NCBI RefSeq assembly: GCF_000219725.1
Contig: NC_015732.1
Span: 868,001-932,000 of the forward strand
Length of the DNA: 64,000 nucleotides
From: Gracilinema caldarium DSM 7334
GTDB taxonomy: Bacteria > Spirochaetota > Spirochaetia > Treponematales > Breznakiellaceae
Reading direction: 5' to 3'
Below, piece after piece: positions 1 to 8,455 of the stretch. The first letter of the stretch is position 1. Every line of letters begins with the position of its first letter. The notes below the pieces were generated by a model. The model did no database searches. It worked only from the letters and a program-made list of their open reading frames with translations, and was not told the origin of the DNA. The translations under genes were made by a program, and so were the position numbers.

Positions 1-333
1 GGCGAATTCCCTGATCGGGTGTTTACCGTTGAGGTTCTTAATGGCACGCCAAGTATTGGACTAGCAAGAAATACATCAGAATTGTTAAAGGGTTTCGGTT
101 ATGATGTTCTTTCATATGGCAATGCTGATCGAAATGATTATGAAAAGACCATCATTATTGATCGATCGAAATATCCCGAAGTTGCACAAGCTTTAGCAGA
201 TGTAATCAAATGTAAAAATATCACAACAAGCAATAATATCGATACACCAGAAATGTCCCAGGATTTGAATTATTCTGCGGATTTTACACTTATTATAGGG
301 AAGGATTTTAATGGACGATATGTTACATACTAA
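1..333 (+). CDS. LytR C-terminal domain protein, 3' part only
   Basis: The reading frame is open from the first base of the window, so the gene starts upstream. The visible 110 residues open with a beta-strand of the form VEVLNGT, followed by a helix and a V-LSYGNA strand. This pattern fits the LytR_C domain found at the C-terminus of LytR-CpsA-Psr proteins or on its own in spirochaetes. The family is tied to the cell envelope and, in full-length members, to attaching glycopolymers to peptidoglycan. The catalytic LCP domain is not in this window, so enzyme activity cannot be judged. The stop codon lies 23 bases inside the next gene (rsfS), so the two are probably translationally coupled. Confidence 0.6.
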   Translation, partial: GEFPDRVFTVEVLNGTPSIGLARNTSELLKGFGYDVLSYGNADRNDYEKTIIIDRSKYPEVAQALADVIKCKNITTSNNIDTPEMSQDLNYSADFTLIIGKDFNGRYVTY

Positions 334-682
334 AGAGACAGAAATTGCCTGTAATCTCGCTAAGCTTATTTTTGAACATAAAGGCCAACGGGTAGTTGTA
401 TTGGATTTAAGATCTTTACATACATGGACTGACTTTTTTATAATCAGTACCGTTACGAGTAGTACTCATCAGCAAGGTTTACAGCGGCATATAAAAGAAT
501 TTGCTCAGGCAGAACATATCGATATTTTGCGACGGCAGCGAAAAGCTCCTGCAGAGGACGAATGGACCCTGATTGATATGGGCACTATTGTGGTACATCT
601 TATGACCGAAAAGGCCCGTATGTTCTACGATTTAGAGCGGCTCTGGAGCGAAGCACCGATACTGTGGAAAGCTGAATCGTGA
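311..682 (+). CDS. rsfS: Ribosomal silencing factor RsfS (DUF143)
   Basis: This 123-residue protein matches RsfS/Iojap in length and motifs. It has the strand VVVLDLRSL, the conserved W-T-D-F-F-I-I patch near residues 38-44, and the C-terminal GTIVVHLMTEKARMFYDLERLW block. RsfS binds ribosomal protein L14 and blocks subunit joining when nutrients are scarce (family knowledge). The gene overlaps the upstream LytR_C gene by 23 bases, and an alternative ATG lies three codons later at 320. A stem-loop follows the stop codon. Confidence 0.92.
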   Translation: MDDMLHTKETEIACNLAKLIFEHKGQRVVVLDLRSLHTWTDFFIISTVTSSTHQQGLQRHIKEFAQAEHIDILRRQRKAPAEDEWTLIDMGTIVVHLMTEKARMFYDLERLWSEAPILWKAES

Positions 683-695
683 AATATAAAAAATA

Positions 696-725
696 AAGGA
701 CTGCCTTGAATCTATGGCAGTCCTT
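696..725 (-). terminator. Stem-loop terminator, mainly for the minus-strand acidic gene
   Basis: A perfect 10-bp stem (AAGGACTGCC/GGCAGTCCTT) encloses a 10-base loop between two convergent genes. An A/T-rich run lies on the left side, so the U-tract is on the minus-strand transcript. It may also stop rsfS transcription in the other direction. Confidence 0.75.
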
Positions 726-771
726 GATAAGAGTTCAGTACCCTAAACTTTAGGCAGGAACGTACAACGCT

Positions 772-1107
772 TTATTCATCAAAATCGTCGTAATCGACAT
801 CGTCGTCGTAGTCGTAATCCTCGTCTTCGTCGTCGAAGTCTTCATCTTCATCATCAAAGTCATCTTCATCATCAAAGTCGTCTTCATCGTCGAAATCATC
901 TTCGTCGTCGAAGTCGTCTTCGTCGTCGAGGTCGTCAAAATCTTCGTCTTCACCCTCATCTTCGAAGTCATCATCAAAATCATCATCGAAGACAGCCATG
1001 GGGAAGGGAAGTCCGTCATACTGCTCACCGGTCACTGGGATCAGGTTGAGCATATCATCATTATTGATGGTCTCATAAAGAACCATAGCATACTCCATAA
1101 ATAACAA
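772..1107 (-). CDS. Asp/Glu-rich repeat protein of unknown function
   Basis: I do not recognise a family. The first 40 residues are ordinary (…VLYETINNDDMLNLIPVTGEQYDGLPFPMAVF). From about residue 41 to the end the protein is almost only Asp, Glu and Phe/Tyr, built on a six-residue unit DDFDDE repeated several times, so the DNA carries 18-bp imperfect tandem repeats. Net charge is extremely negative. Start choice is open: a TTG at 1107 lies 6 bases after an AAGGG ribosome site, while ATGs at 1098 and 1086 lack good spacing. The N-terminal half resembles a small folded or docking part with a disordered acidic tail. Such tails can bind cations or basic proteins, but nothing here proves a role. 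The gene stands alone between rsfS and ispE. Confidence 0.6.
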   Translation of the reverse strand: MLFMEYAMVLYETINNDDMLNLIPVTGEQYDGLPFPMAVFDDDFDDDFEDEGEDEDFDDLDDEDDFDDEDDFDDEDDFDDEDDFDDEDEDFDDEDEDYDYDDDVDYDDFDE

Positions 1108-1303
1108 ATATTACCCTTGAAACATAAGGGAGAGTATTACCATCTGTCAACAGGTATTTTTCGCAATTTTAATATTTTCGCTGGAAAAATGCATGTAATA
1201 TATCAAAAATCTTTAAAACTACTAAAACTGCATGCTTCACAGCTCATTAATAAGATACGCAGTGCAGTATATTCTGTCAATATATATGAGAAAGGTCAGG
1301 GGC

Positions 1304-1331
1304 TTTACAAAAGTCTATTTTTAAGTATAAT
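1304..1331 (+). promoter_or_regulatory. Sigma-70 type promoter of ispE
   Basis: TTTACA at 1304-1309, 16-bp spacer, TATAAT at 1326-1331. Transcription would start around 1338, only a few bases before the ispE ATG at 1344, and no Shine-Dalgarno is present. The 196 bases upstream (1108-1303) hold nothing else I can support. Confidence 0.6.
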
Positions 1332-1343
1332 AAGACGCCGATC

Positions 1344-2267
1344 ATGGGAGATGGTATACGAGTTGCGGCACCTTGCAAAATCAACCTCCATCTCGGAATA
1401 TTTGATCGAAGATCCGATGGGTATCATCCGATCGAAAGTATTTTTCAAATGCTCGATTTTGGTGACACTATCTGGATTGAATCTTTGAAAAAAAGCTCTG
1501 GTATTGAACTTCATATGGAAGGTTCGGTTCCAATGAAGGATGTGGTGCCGCCTGAGCAAAATAGTATATATACAGCAGTTCGTCTGTTCCAAATGGAATC
1601 TGGCTGTGAAAGTGGATGGTATATCCGTCTCAATAAACATATTCCTCTTGGTGCGGGGTTGGGGGGCGGGTCGGCCGATGCCGCTGCAGTGTTACTAGCA
1701 CTTAATCAAATTTGTGGTAAACCATTTTCAGATATCAGTTTGGAACATTTTGCTGCTAAGCTTGGAAGTGACGTTCCCTTTTTTATAAAAGGTGGGACTG
1801 CATATGTAACCGGACGGGGTGAGCGTATTTCACCTATTTCGGTGACCACTTCTTGGGCTGTATTACTAGTAAATCCCGGAATTCATAGTAGTACTCCAGA
1901 GGCTTTTCGTTTATTGGATACAGTGCGAAGTGAAACCAGAGTATGTACTAAACCTCTGTTGGGTAGGGATGTATTAGTAAGGTTGCTGGAAAGCCATCCG
2001 CAGCATTGGACTTTTTACAATGATTTTTTAGAGGTGTTTCTAAAACACGGTACATTGGAGGTTCAACAAACCTATCAGGCGATTTTACGGGAACTTAGGG
2101 AAGCAGGGGCGGATTTTGTCAATCTTTCTGGCTCTGGTTCAACCTGTTTTGGTGTTTTTGCTGATCACGATAAGGCCAGAAAGACGCTTCAAAACATGAA
2201 AGGTCGATGGCCTTTAGTAGAATTAACCTTTCCTCTTGCGCGTAAGGTGAATCCAGTAGTAGAATAG
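1344..2267 (+). CDS. ispE: 4-diphosphocytidyl-2-C-methyl-D-erythritol kinase
   Basis: This GHMP kinase of the non-mevalonate isoprenoid pathway phosphorylates CDP-methylerythritol at the 2-hydroxyl, using ATP in the cytoplasm. The 307-residue length is normal. Visible motifs are the N-terminal APCKINLHLGI segment (substrate site), the ATP-binding glycine loop PLGAGLGGGSADAAA near residues 99-113, and the C-terminal LSGSGSTCFG loop near 262-271. The start at 1344 lies about six bases after the expected transcription start of a good promoter and has no Shine-Dalgarno, so the mRNA may be leaderless. The next gene, spoVG, follows after 40 bases with its own strong ribosome site. Confidence 0.95.
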   Translation: MGDGIRVAAPCKINLHLGIFDRRSDGYHPIESIFQMLDFGDTIWIESLKKSSGIELHMEGSVPMKDVVPPEQNSIYTAVRLFQMESGCESGWYIRLNKHIPLGAGLGGGSADAAAVLLALNQICGKPFSDISLEHFAAKLGSDVPFFIKGGTAYVTGRGERISPISVTTSWAVLLVNPGIHSSTPEAFRLLDTVRSETRVCTKPLLGRDVLVRLLESHPQHWTFYNDFLEVFLKHGTLEVQQTYQAILRELREAGADFVNLSGSGSTCFGVFADHDKARKTLQNMKGRWPLVELTFPLARKVNPVVE

Positions 2268-2307
2268 TTTGTACAACTATACCTGGGCCTAAAAAGAGGA
2301 GAGCGAC

Positions 2308-2589
2308 ATGGAGATCACCGACATCAGGATCCGCAAGGTGGCCGGAGAAGGGAAGCTGAAAGCATACGTAACGGTTACATTTGACGACTGCTTTGTTGTT
2401 CATAATGTAAAAATTATCGAAGGCAAAAGCGGTGTATTTATCGCTATGCCGAGCAGAAAAACCCGCTCTGGGGAGTATAAGGATGTAGCACATCCGATTC
2501 ATCCTGAGTTTCGGGCTGAACTGCAAAAGAGAATCCTGGATGTGTATGATTCTGGAAATGTTCAGGATGATCCGACCGTAGAGTTGTAA
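2308..2589 (+). CDS. spoVG: SpoVG family regulator
   Basis: This 93-residue protein has the full SpoVG signature: MEITDIRIRKV at the start, a VTFDDCFVVHNVKII core, and the GVFIAMPSRKT…HPI block. SpoVG proteins are small dimers that bind DNA and RNA and adjust gene expression. In Borrelia the homologue is known to bind nucleic acid. An AAGAGGAGA ribosome site sits just before the ATG. The gene lies between ispE and tRNA-Gln, a housekeeping setting that argues for a general regulatory role, not a sporulation role. Confidence 0.95.
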   Translation: MEITDIRIRKVAGEGKLKAYVTVTFDDCFVVHNVKIIEGKSGVFIAMPSRKTRSGEYKDVAHPIHPEFRAELQKRILDVYDSGNVQDDPTVEL

Positions 2590-2595
2590 GTATTT

Positions 2596-2667
2596 TGGGA
2601 CGTCGGCAAGTGGTAAGCCACCGGGTTTTGGCTCCGGCATTCGCAGGTTCGAGTCCTGCCGTCCCAG
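2596..2667 (+). tRNA. tRNA-Gln (TTG anticodon)
   Basis: Full cloverleaf: 7-bp acceptor stem TGGGACG/CGTCCCA, D-arm, 5-bp anticodon stem CCGGG/TCCGG with loop TTTTGGC (anticodon TTG), and a T-arm with GGTTCGAGTCC. The discriminator base is G. The CCA end is not encoded (GTTA follows). Confidence 0.95.
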
Positions 2668-2716
2668 TTATGTTTTTTAATATTTTGATAGCGTTGGTAA
2701 GGTAAGGAGTTATATA

Positions 2717-3349
2717 ATGGATCATGTTGTTCTTACTGCTCAGAAACGAGCTGTTACTGGGTCTGCTGATGCTGCCCGTCTGCGACGCAATGGGAAAATT
2801 CCGGCGGTCGTATATGGACGTTCCGGACAGGCTATGTCAATTGTGTTGGATGCTCTTGATTTTGGAAGAAAAATAAAGGGTGTTTCTGAAAGTACCCTTT
2901 TAAATCTTTCTATCGATGGTGCTCAGCACGAAGTCTTTATTAAAGATACCCAGCGGGATATTTTCAAGGGTTCTTTTATTCATGTTGATTTTTATGAGGT
3001 TGAGAAAGGAAAGACTGTTCATGCAAAGGTGCCTGTCCGTGTGATCGGTACCGCTGAGGGGGTTCGCCTTGGTGGTATTTTGGAAGCTCCACTCCATGAA
3101 CTTGAAGTTGAATGTCTTCCCAAGGATCTTCCAGAACATATCGATATCGATGTGACCAACCTTAAAGCTAATGAAGCTCTCCATGTGCGGGATCTGAAAC
3201 TTGCCTCCGAAATTAGGGTTTTAACCAACCCTGAACAGGTAGTTGCATTGGTTAAATTTGCCAAAGCTGAGGCTGCCGCTGAAACTACAGTAGAAGCTGC
3301 TGCAGAAACAGCTGCTCCTGCAGTTGCAACTGAAGCCCCTAAAGCATAA
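2717..3349 (+). CDS. rplY: 50S ribosomal protein L25 (Ctc/TL5 type)
   Basis: A 210-residue L25 of the long Ctc form. The N-terminal 5S-rRNA-binding domain (residues 1-95) shows the typical RRNGKIPAVVYG motif. The C-terminal TL5 domain (about 96-185) carries LGGILEAPLHELEVECLPKDLPEHI. An Ala/Glu/Thr-rich tail of about 28 residues ends the protein. It binds 5S rRNA in the central protuberance of the large subunit. The ribosome site AAGGAG is 7 bases before the ATG. In many bacteria pth follows L25, but here tilS does. A strong stem-loop closes the gene. Confidence 0.95.
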   Translation: MDHVVLTAQKRAVTGSADAARLRRNGKIPAVVYGRSGQAMSIVLDALDFGRKIKGVSESTLLNLSIDGAQHEVFIKDTQRDIFKGSFIHVDFYEVEKGKTVHAKVPVRVIGTAEGVRLGGILEAPLHELEVECLPKDLPEHIDIDVTNLKANEALHVRDLKLASEIRVLTNPEQVVALVKFAKAEAAAETTVEAAAETAAPAVATEAPKA

Positions 3350-3365
3350 GGGCCTTTTTTTAAGT

Positions 3366-3415
3366 AAAGCCGGCCGGGGCAGGATGAATTATCCATCTCT
3401 GTTCCGGCTTTTTTA
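3366..3415 (+). terminator. Rho-independent terminator after rplY
   Basis: AAGCCGG (3367-3373) pairs with CCGGCTT (3404-3410), with inner pairing GGAT/ATCC, and is followed by TTTTATT. It ends right before tilS, so tilS needs read-through or its own promoter. Confidence 0.75.
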
Positions 3416-3436
3416 TTGGAACTCCTAGGATATCCT

Positions 3437-4939
3437 ATGAACAACGGGCCAGCGGATTTAAAACTTTCAGTAGCCGCTGTACTCCAAAGATATTCATCAC
3501 AGTTAGCAGGTACAACAGTATTACTTGCCCTTTCTGGCGGCGCAGATTCTGTTTCCCTCTTATATATATCTGCTACTTTGCAAAAACAGTTCGGCTTTTT
3601 ACTTCGCTGTATTCATGTTAACCACCGGCTTCGTCCGGTAGAAGAAACCGATATAGATGCAAATATTGTTCGAGCCCATTGTCAAAAACTCAAGGTTCCC
3701 CTTACTATTGTGAACATTGCACCTGGAGTAATTGAGTCCTATGCGGAACAACATAAGACCGGTATAGAAGCTGCGGCCCGTCATTTTCGTTATCGGGCTT
3801 TAAAACGCCAAATGCGTCGATGGTCGGGAACCTGGCTTTTTCTAGGCCACACCAGGGATGATGCGCTGGAATTGGCTTTAATGCGGTTTTTACGGGGAGC
3901 TGGCCCCAACGGTTTGGCCCGTCTTCCTGAGCGACGGGGGAATATTGTACGGCCATTGGTGTATACAAGCCGAGCTGAGATAGAAGACTATGTAAGAGAC
4001 CGGAATATTGAGTATGTTTATGATTCAACCAACAGAGATAATCATTATCTGAGAAATCGAATACGGAATGTTCTCATACCCCTTTTAGACAGGGAATTCC
4101 CATTTTGGCGTACCGGTGTATTGGAAGCGTCCTTTATCCAATCTCAGGTGTCTTTTTTTTTAAAGGATGCTGCACAAAACAATATTTCATGGCAGGGCTT
4201 TGTTGATAGTACCTTGCAGGGCTATCAAACAGTCTGTGAAAACTTTTTTAAGCAACCCCTTATGGTCCGTGAAGAAGCATTATTTAGGGCTATAGATGTG
4301 GTATCATCGAAGAAATCGGAGGCTTTCTCTTTGAATTATCTTAATCCTGATGGAATAAAGTTAGGATGTGCCAAAACGGTTCGACGAAGCTCGGTGCGGA
4401 AGTTCGCGCTTGGAGAAGTTCAGACCCTCGATCTTCCCAATTGCAGGCTGATACGGTCCGGGGAATGGGTCAAAGTTCAGGAAAAACCACAACTTGTTAG
4501 TGCTACTGGCTTTTCGATGACGTTCACCACTTCAGGTACCTATAGGGTAAAGAATGTACGTATTTCTATTCAACCTATGCAAGCTCTAGTACCCGATAGA
4601 ACAAAGACGAACGGTCAGATGATCTTCTTACCCTGTGTGTTCCGTACCCCTCAGGCTGGAGATCGGATTATGTATCGTGGCCGCATGCGTACCCTTGCAG
4701 AAGTCCGACAGCTTGAGATAGGTGACACCAGGGATGAGGCATACAGATCCGAATACTACATAGCGACACATTATATCTTTGAAGATACTTTAGGTATTGC
4801 CGTTTACATGCTTATAGATATACATTCAAAGGTACACATCTACTGGCGGGAACCTGTTTCTCCGACAGTGGAAAAAATAGCCAGTTTTATGCTAGAAATA
4901 CAGATACGGGGGAACCATGCTCGACGATCAAAAAGATAA
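3437..4939 (+). CDS. tilS: tRNA(Ile)-lysidine synthase
   Basis: TilS attaches lysine to C34 of tRNA-Ile(CAU) using ATP, converting its codon reading from AUG to AUA. The PP-loop ATPase signature SGGADS is near residues 32-37, and the N-terminal domain continues with HVNHRLR and the FLGHTRDDALELALMRFLRG block typical of TilS. The longer C-terminal part (to residue 500) fits TilS substrate-binding domains. I chose the ATG at 3437 because an AGGA site lies 6 bases upstream. A TTG at 3416 in the same frame overlaps the terminator tail and is less likely. The last 23 bases overlap ftsH, which suggests coupled translation; tilS-ftsH adjacency is common in bacteria. Confidence 0.93.
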   Translation: MNNGPADLKLSVAAVLQRYSSQLAGTTVLLALSGGADSVSLLYISATLQKQFGFLLRCIHVNHRLRPVEETDIDANIVRAHCQKLKVPLTIVNIAPGVIESYAEQHKTGIEAAARHFRYRALKRQMRRWSGTWLFLGHTRDDALELALMRFLRGAGPNGLARLPERRGNIVRPLVYTSRAEIEDYVRDRNIEYVYDSTNRDNHYLRNRIRNVLIPLLDREFPFWRTGVLEASFIQSQVSFFLKDAAQNNISWQGFVDSTLQGYQTVCENFFKQPLMVREEALFRAIDVVSSKKSEAFSLNYLNPDGIKLGCAKTVRRSSVRKFALGEVQTLDLPNCRLIRSGEWVKVQEKPQLVSATGFSMTFTTSGTYRVKNVRISIQPMQALVPDRTKTNGQMIFLPCVFRTPQAGDRIMYRGRMRTLAEVRQLEIGDTRDEAYRSEYYIATHYIFEDTLGIAVYMLIDIHSKVHIYWREPVSPTVEKIASFMLEIQIRGNHARRSKR

Positions 4940-6806
4940 TATCCCATCCCGACCACCGGTTCAGGGGGGGCGAGGCAGTCGTTTTGCTTTGCTTTTTTTT
5001 ATAATAGTTTCAGGCCTTTTTATTACCTATTTTTTAAACAATGATAAACCGGTTACTCAGGAAGTACCCTATTCCACTTTTGTGATGCGTTTGGACAGGA
5101 ATGAAGTGGATGCGGTAAAAATAATTGATGGAAATGAAATTCAAGGTACCTTTAAATCACCAAATGGTGATGTAGTTCAGTTTAAAACACTTATTCCGTA
5201 TCAAGACCCGGAACTGATTCCTTTGCTTAAGCAAAAGGGGGTACGTGTTTCCGGTTCTGTCAGCGGAATCAGCCCCATGATGATTTTTCTTGAATTCCTT
5301 CCCTGGCTCGTTGGCTTTGTGTTTATTTGGCTCATGTTCAGGAATGCCCAGGGGGCAGGTAATAAGGCCTTCCAGTTCGGGAAAAGCCGGGCAAAGCGAT
5401 ATCTGGATGCCGGAAAACGGATAACCTTTGCAGATGTAGCTGGTCAGGAAGAAGCCAAGTATGAGCTGCAGGAAGTGGTTGCCTTTTTAAAAAATCCTCA
5501 GAAGTTTACCAAAATGGGGGCAAAGATACCCAAAGGGGTACTTCTGGTTGGTATGCCTGGTACGGGAAAAACACTTCTGGCTAAGGCGGTGGCCGGTGAG
5601 GCGGGGGTTGCATTTTTTCATATGTCAGGCTCCGATTTTGTTGAAATGTTTGTTGGTGTGGGTGCAAGCCGTGTTCGAGACCTTTTTGAACAGGGCCGCA
5701 GAAATGCCCCCTGTATTATTTTTATCGATGAACTTGATGCGGTAGGTCGTACCCGCGGAGCTGGCTATGGCGGCGGCCATGATGAACGGGAACAAACCTT
5801 AAACCAGATGCTGGTTGAAATGGACGGCTTTGATTCCAAGGATGGTGTGATTATTCTGGCTGCAACTAACCGGCCCGATGTTCTGGACCCGGCTCTCTTA
5901 CGTCCCGGACGTTTTGATCGTCAGGTTGTGGTAGCAATGCCGGATATTAAAGAACGGGAAGCCATTTTCAGAATCCACGCCAGTAAAGTGCCTCTCGGAA
6001 GCGATGTAGATTTTGTCCGTCTCGCCAGGGCAACCCCCGGTACCAGCGGCGCTGATATTGCGAACCTTGTGAATGAGGCCGCACTCTTTGCAGCCCGCAA
6101 GGATAAGTCGGTTGTCGAGATGGCAGATTTTGAAGAAGCCCGGGATAAAATACTCATGGGTGTGGCGAGAAAATCCCTTGTAATGTCCGATAAAGAACGC
6201 CGAATGACCGCAATCCATGAATCAGGTCATGCACTACTGCATTATTACCTTAAAAATGCCGATCCTTTACATAAGGTCACGATTGTACCCCATGGCAGGG
6301 CTCTTGGTATGGCTATGTCTTTACCCGAAGAAGATTCCTATAGCAGGACCCGTGGATGGATAGAGGACCGAATTACGATTATGTATGGTGGTTGGGCTGC
6401 GGAGAATTTAATTTATAACGAGACCACTACTGGTACGAAACAGGACATTCAACAGGCTACTGAGCTTGCCCGACGTATGGTTTGTGAATGGGGTATGGCC
6501 GATGATATTGGGCCTATCTCCTACGGACAGGAAGAAGAACCCATCTTTATCGGTAAGGAAATAGCCCGCCATAAAGATTACTCAGAAGATATGGCACAAA
6601 AAATTGATCATGCAGTAAAAGCGGTTCTTTCCAGGGCTTTGGAAACTGCTCAGACTATCTTGCAGCGGGAACGGGAAAAACTTGAGCTTTTAGCGGACAG
6701 CCTGATGGCCCGGGAGACCCTAACGGATGATGAAGTTCGGTCTCTGCTTGGTTTACCACTCCGACAGGCAACTTCAATCGAAGGAGCATCGGTACAGGCA
6801 GAATAA
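4917..6806 (+). CDS. ftsH: ATP-dependent zinc metalloprotease FtsH
   Basis: Membrane-anchored AAA+ protease that degrades misfolded membrane proteins and short-lived regulators. Two membrane segments (about residues 24-40 and 122-142) flank the periplasmic FtsH-ext domain. The AAA module has Walker A GMPGTGKT (about 212-219; most FtsH have GPPGTGKT), Walker [12 protein letters not shown], and the second region of homology ending RPGRFDR. The peptidase domain has the zinc site HESGH starting at His434. The 629-residue length is typical. Its start lies inside tilS. The Met in place of Pro in Walker A is a mild oddity and probably tolerated. Confidence 0.97.
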   Translation: MLDDQKDNIPSRPPVQGGRGSRFALLFFIIVSGLFITYFLNNDKPVTQEVPYSTFVMRLDRNEVDAVKIIDGNEIQGTFKSPNGDVVQFKTLIPYQDPELIPLLKQKGVRVSGSVSGISPMMIFLEFLPWLVGFVFIWLMFRNAQGAGNKAFQFGKSRAKRYLDAGKRITFADVAGQEEAKYELQEVVAFLKNPQKFTKMGAKIPKGVLLVGMPGTGKTLLAKAVAGEAGVAFFHMSGSDFVEMFVGVGASRVRDLFEQGRRNAPCIIFIDELDAVGRTRGAGYGGGHDEREQTLNQMLVEMDGFDSKDGVIILAATNRPDVLDPALLRPGRFDRQVVVAMPDIKEREAIFRIHASKVPLGSDVDFVRLARATPGTSGADIANLVNEAALFAARKDKSVVEMADFEEARDKILMGVARKSLVMSDKERRMTAIHESGHALLHYYLKNADPLHKVTIVPHGRALGMAMSLPEEDSYSRTRGWIEDRITIMYGGWAAENLIYNETTTGTKQDIQQATELARRMVCEWGMADDIGPISYGQEEEPIFIGKEIARHKDYSEDMAQKIDHAVKAVLSRALETAQTILQREREKLELLADSLMARETLTDDEVRSLLGLPLRQATSIEGASVQAE

Positions 6807-6818
6807 AGAGGAGCATGT

Positions 6819-8405
6819 ATGAAAGGAAGGTTCCTGTTTTCCGGAATAATGATAGTACTATGCTGTTTAGCCTCAGGACCTTCCCTTTCTGCACAGGTTG
6901 ATGAAACACCCCTTGCGCAAGTATACGTTGAGGGAGCTCTGAAAGCCCTTCATGATGGACGATGGCAGGACGCAGAAGCCCTGCTCGAACAGGGGACTGA
7001 TTTTTCTTCCGCTTCATCGGATCTCTCATACCTCAAGGCTTTAGTAGGGCTCCAGCTTGGCCGGCCTTTAGGCGCTGTACTCGCAGCTCTGCGCCAAGCC
7101 AGGGATACTGACCGATGGCAGCGGTACTCCGCAGAATCTGCTTCTTTGCTGGAGGCTCAGGCGTTAATCCAGATGCGCCAGTTTGAAACAGCCCAGCAGT
7201 TGCTGCAGTCACTCTTCTCTACAGCGGATGTACTGTATTATCAGGCAAAAATTGTAGCTCTTCAGCAAAAACAAGGCTTATTTACCCAGCTTATCTGGCA
7301 GGCGGTACAAAGCTATCCACTGGATCCCCGATTCGCAGCACTTTATTTTAATTACATGCAACAAAACCGCCCGGGGACGCTCGATCAACGTCTGGTTGCC
7401 CTCTTATTAAGCCGACTGCCCATGTTACAGGAAACTGATCCCGGATTAGCGATTCTGGCTCTTCCTTTTATACAGAATATTGATGAACGACGCCGTATTA
7501 TAGAAGAATACCGCGCCCATAATACTGATATGCTGTTTATGCTGCCTCAGGCTCTGGAATTAGGTGTTATCGATGAAAGGACTGCCAGTACTGAACTGGC
7601 CGTTCATCAAACTATACCGGTAGAACTGATCCGTCAGGTATGGGCCCAATTACGCACTGAAGGAAGCCGTCGTTATTTTTCAGAAACCTTTTCCCGCTAT
7701 TCAGGTAGAATTACTGAAGACTCCGATAGAGATGGTATCAGTGAAGTAGTCGTTGAATATAACCAGGGCAGGATACAAACCTATCATTTTGATGCGAATC
7801 AGGATAGGATTGATGAAATCCGAATCACCTTTGAACAGGGTATACCTAAAGAAGGAACCATTGCCCCTTATGAAGGCTCACTAGAAGCCCGGCTGTTCTG
7901 GAAGTCGTACCCCCTCGTGGAACAATGTATCGCCGGTACTGTTACCTATATTCCAGGACCTGCGAGTTTCAGCTATGCGCCTTTTACCCTCAAGCCTATT
8001 GTAGGCAGCTATCCTGAAATCACCCTGCTGTTTCCTGAACGGGAAAAGCTGCTGCCGCGGCTGACAGAGCGGGCTCTCGTTTCCTTTGCTGCAAAAATTA
8101 TACGGCCTGGAAGTCTTGCAAAAGACTCAATTGAAACCATAGAACTTAAAAACAGCCTGCCTTTACGTTCTACTGAAACGTTACAGGGGCGCATTATTTC
8201 CATCCTTGATTTTTCTTTGGGTCAACCTTCAATACAACGGATGGATATGGATCTGGATGGACGGATGGAAACGGTGCGACGCTTTCGCAAAGGGACGGCG
8301 CAACTCGATCCGGTTGAGGCGCTGAATTATCAGCAGCGATATGAATCAATAGAAAGCGACTGGGATGGTGATGGTATCTATGAGGACCGTGAAACAATCC
8401 GATAA
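6819..8405 (+). CDS. Secreted helical-repeat protein with Asp-rich Ca-binding-like loops
   Basis: I do not recognise a named family. A signal peptide (about residues 1-25, ending near LSAQ) shows export. Residues 30-270 are rich in short amphipathic helices of TPR style (alternating Ala/Leu, with YVEGALKALHDGRWQDAEALL as a first unit). The second half has four copies of a D-x-(D/N)-x-D-x-x-x-E loop: DSDRDGISE and DANQDRIDE near residues 304-330, DMDLDGRME near 476, and DWDGDGIYE close to the C-terminus. These look like thrombospondin-3/EF-hand-like or FG-GAP-like metal loops. It lies 12 bases after ftsH with an AGAGGAG site, so it is probably in the ftsH operon, and a second exported repeat protein (the HtrA-like protease) follows. 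A periplasmic or surface role is an inference. Confidence 0.75.
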   Translation: MKGRFLFSGIMIVLCCLASGPSLSAQVDETPLAQVYVEGALKALHDGRWQDAEALLEQGTDFSSASSDLSYLKALVGLQLGRPLGAVLAALRQARDTDRWQRYSAESASLLEAQALIQMRQFETAQQLLQSLFSTADVLYYQAKIVALQQKQGLFTQLIWQAVQSYPLDPRFAALYFNYMQQNRPGTLDQRLVALLLSRLPMLQETDPGLAILALPFIQNIDERRRIIEEYRAHNTDMLFMLPQALELGVIDERTASTELAVHQTIPVELIRQVWAQLRTEGSRRYFSETFSRYSGRITEDSDRDGISEVVVEYNQGRIQTYHFDANQDRIDEIRITFEQGIPKEGTIAPYEGSLEARLFWKSYPLVEQCIAGTVTYIPGPASFSYAPFTLKPIVGSYPEITLLFPEREKLLPRLTERALVSFAAKIIRPGSLAKDSIETIELKNSLPLRSTETLQGRIISILDFSLGQPSIQRMDMDLDGRMETVRRFRKGTAQLDPVEALNYQQRYESIESDWDGDGIYEDRETIR

Positions 8406-8455
8406 ATGAGTATTATATGTTGTAACCTATCTGGATATAAAGGACTTTTGAGATT

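Noticed and set aside
750-1028. Met/Thr/Lys-rich minus-strand frame inside the acidic gene
   Set aside because: It is the out-of-frame reading of the GAT/GAC repeats and has no ribosome site.
3416-3436. Upstream TTG as the start of tilS
   Set aside because: It overlaps the terminator tail of rplY, and the ATG at 3437 has a correctly spaced AGGA site.
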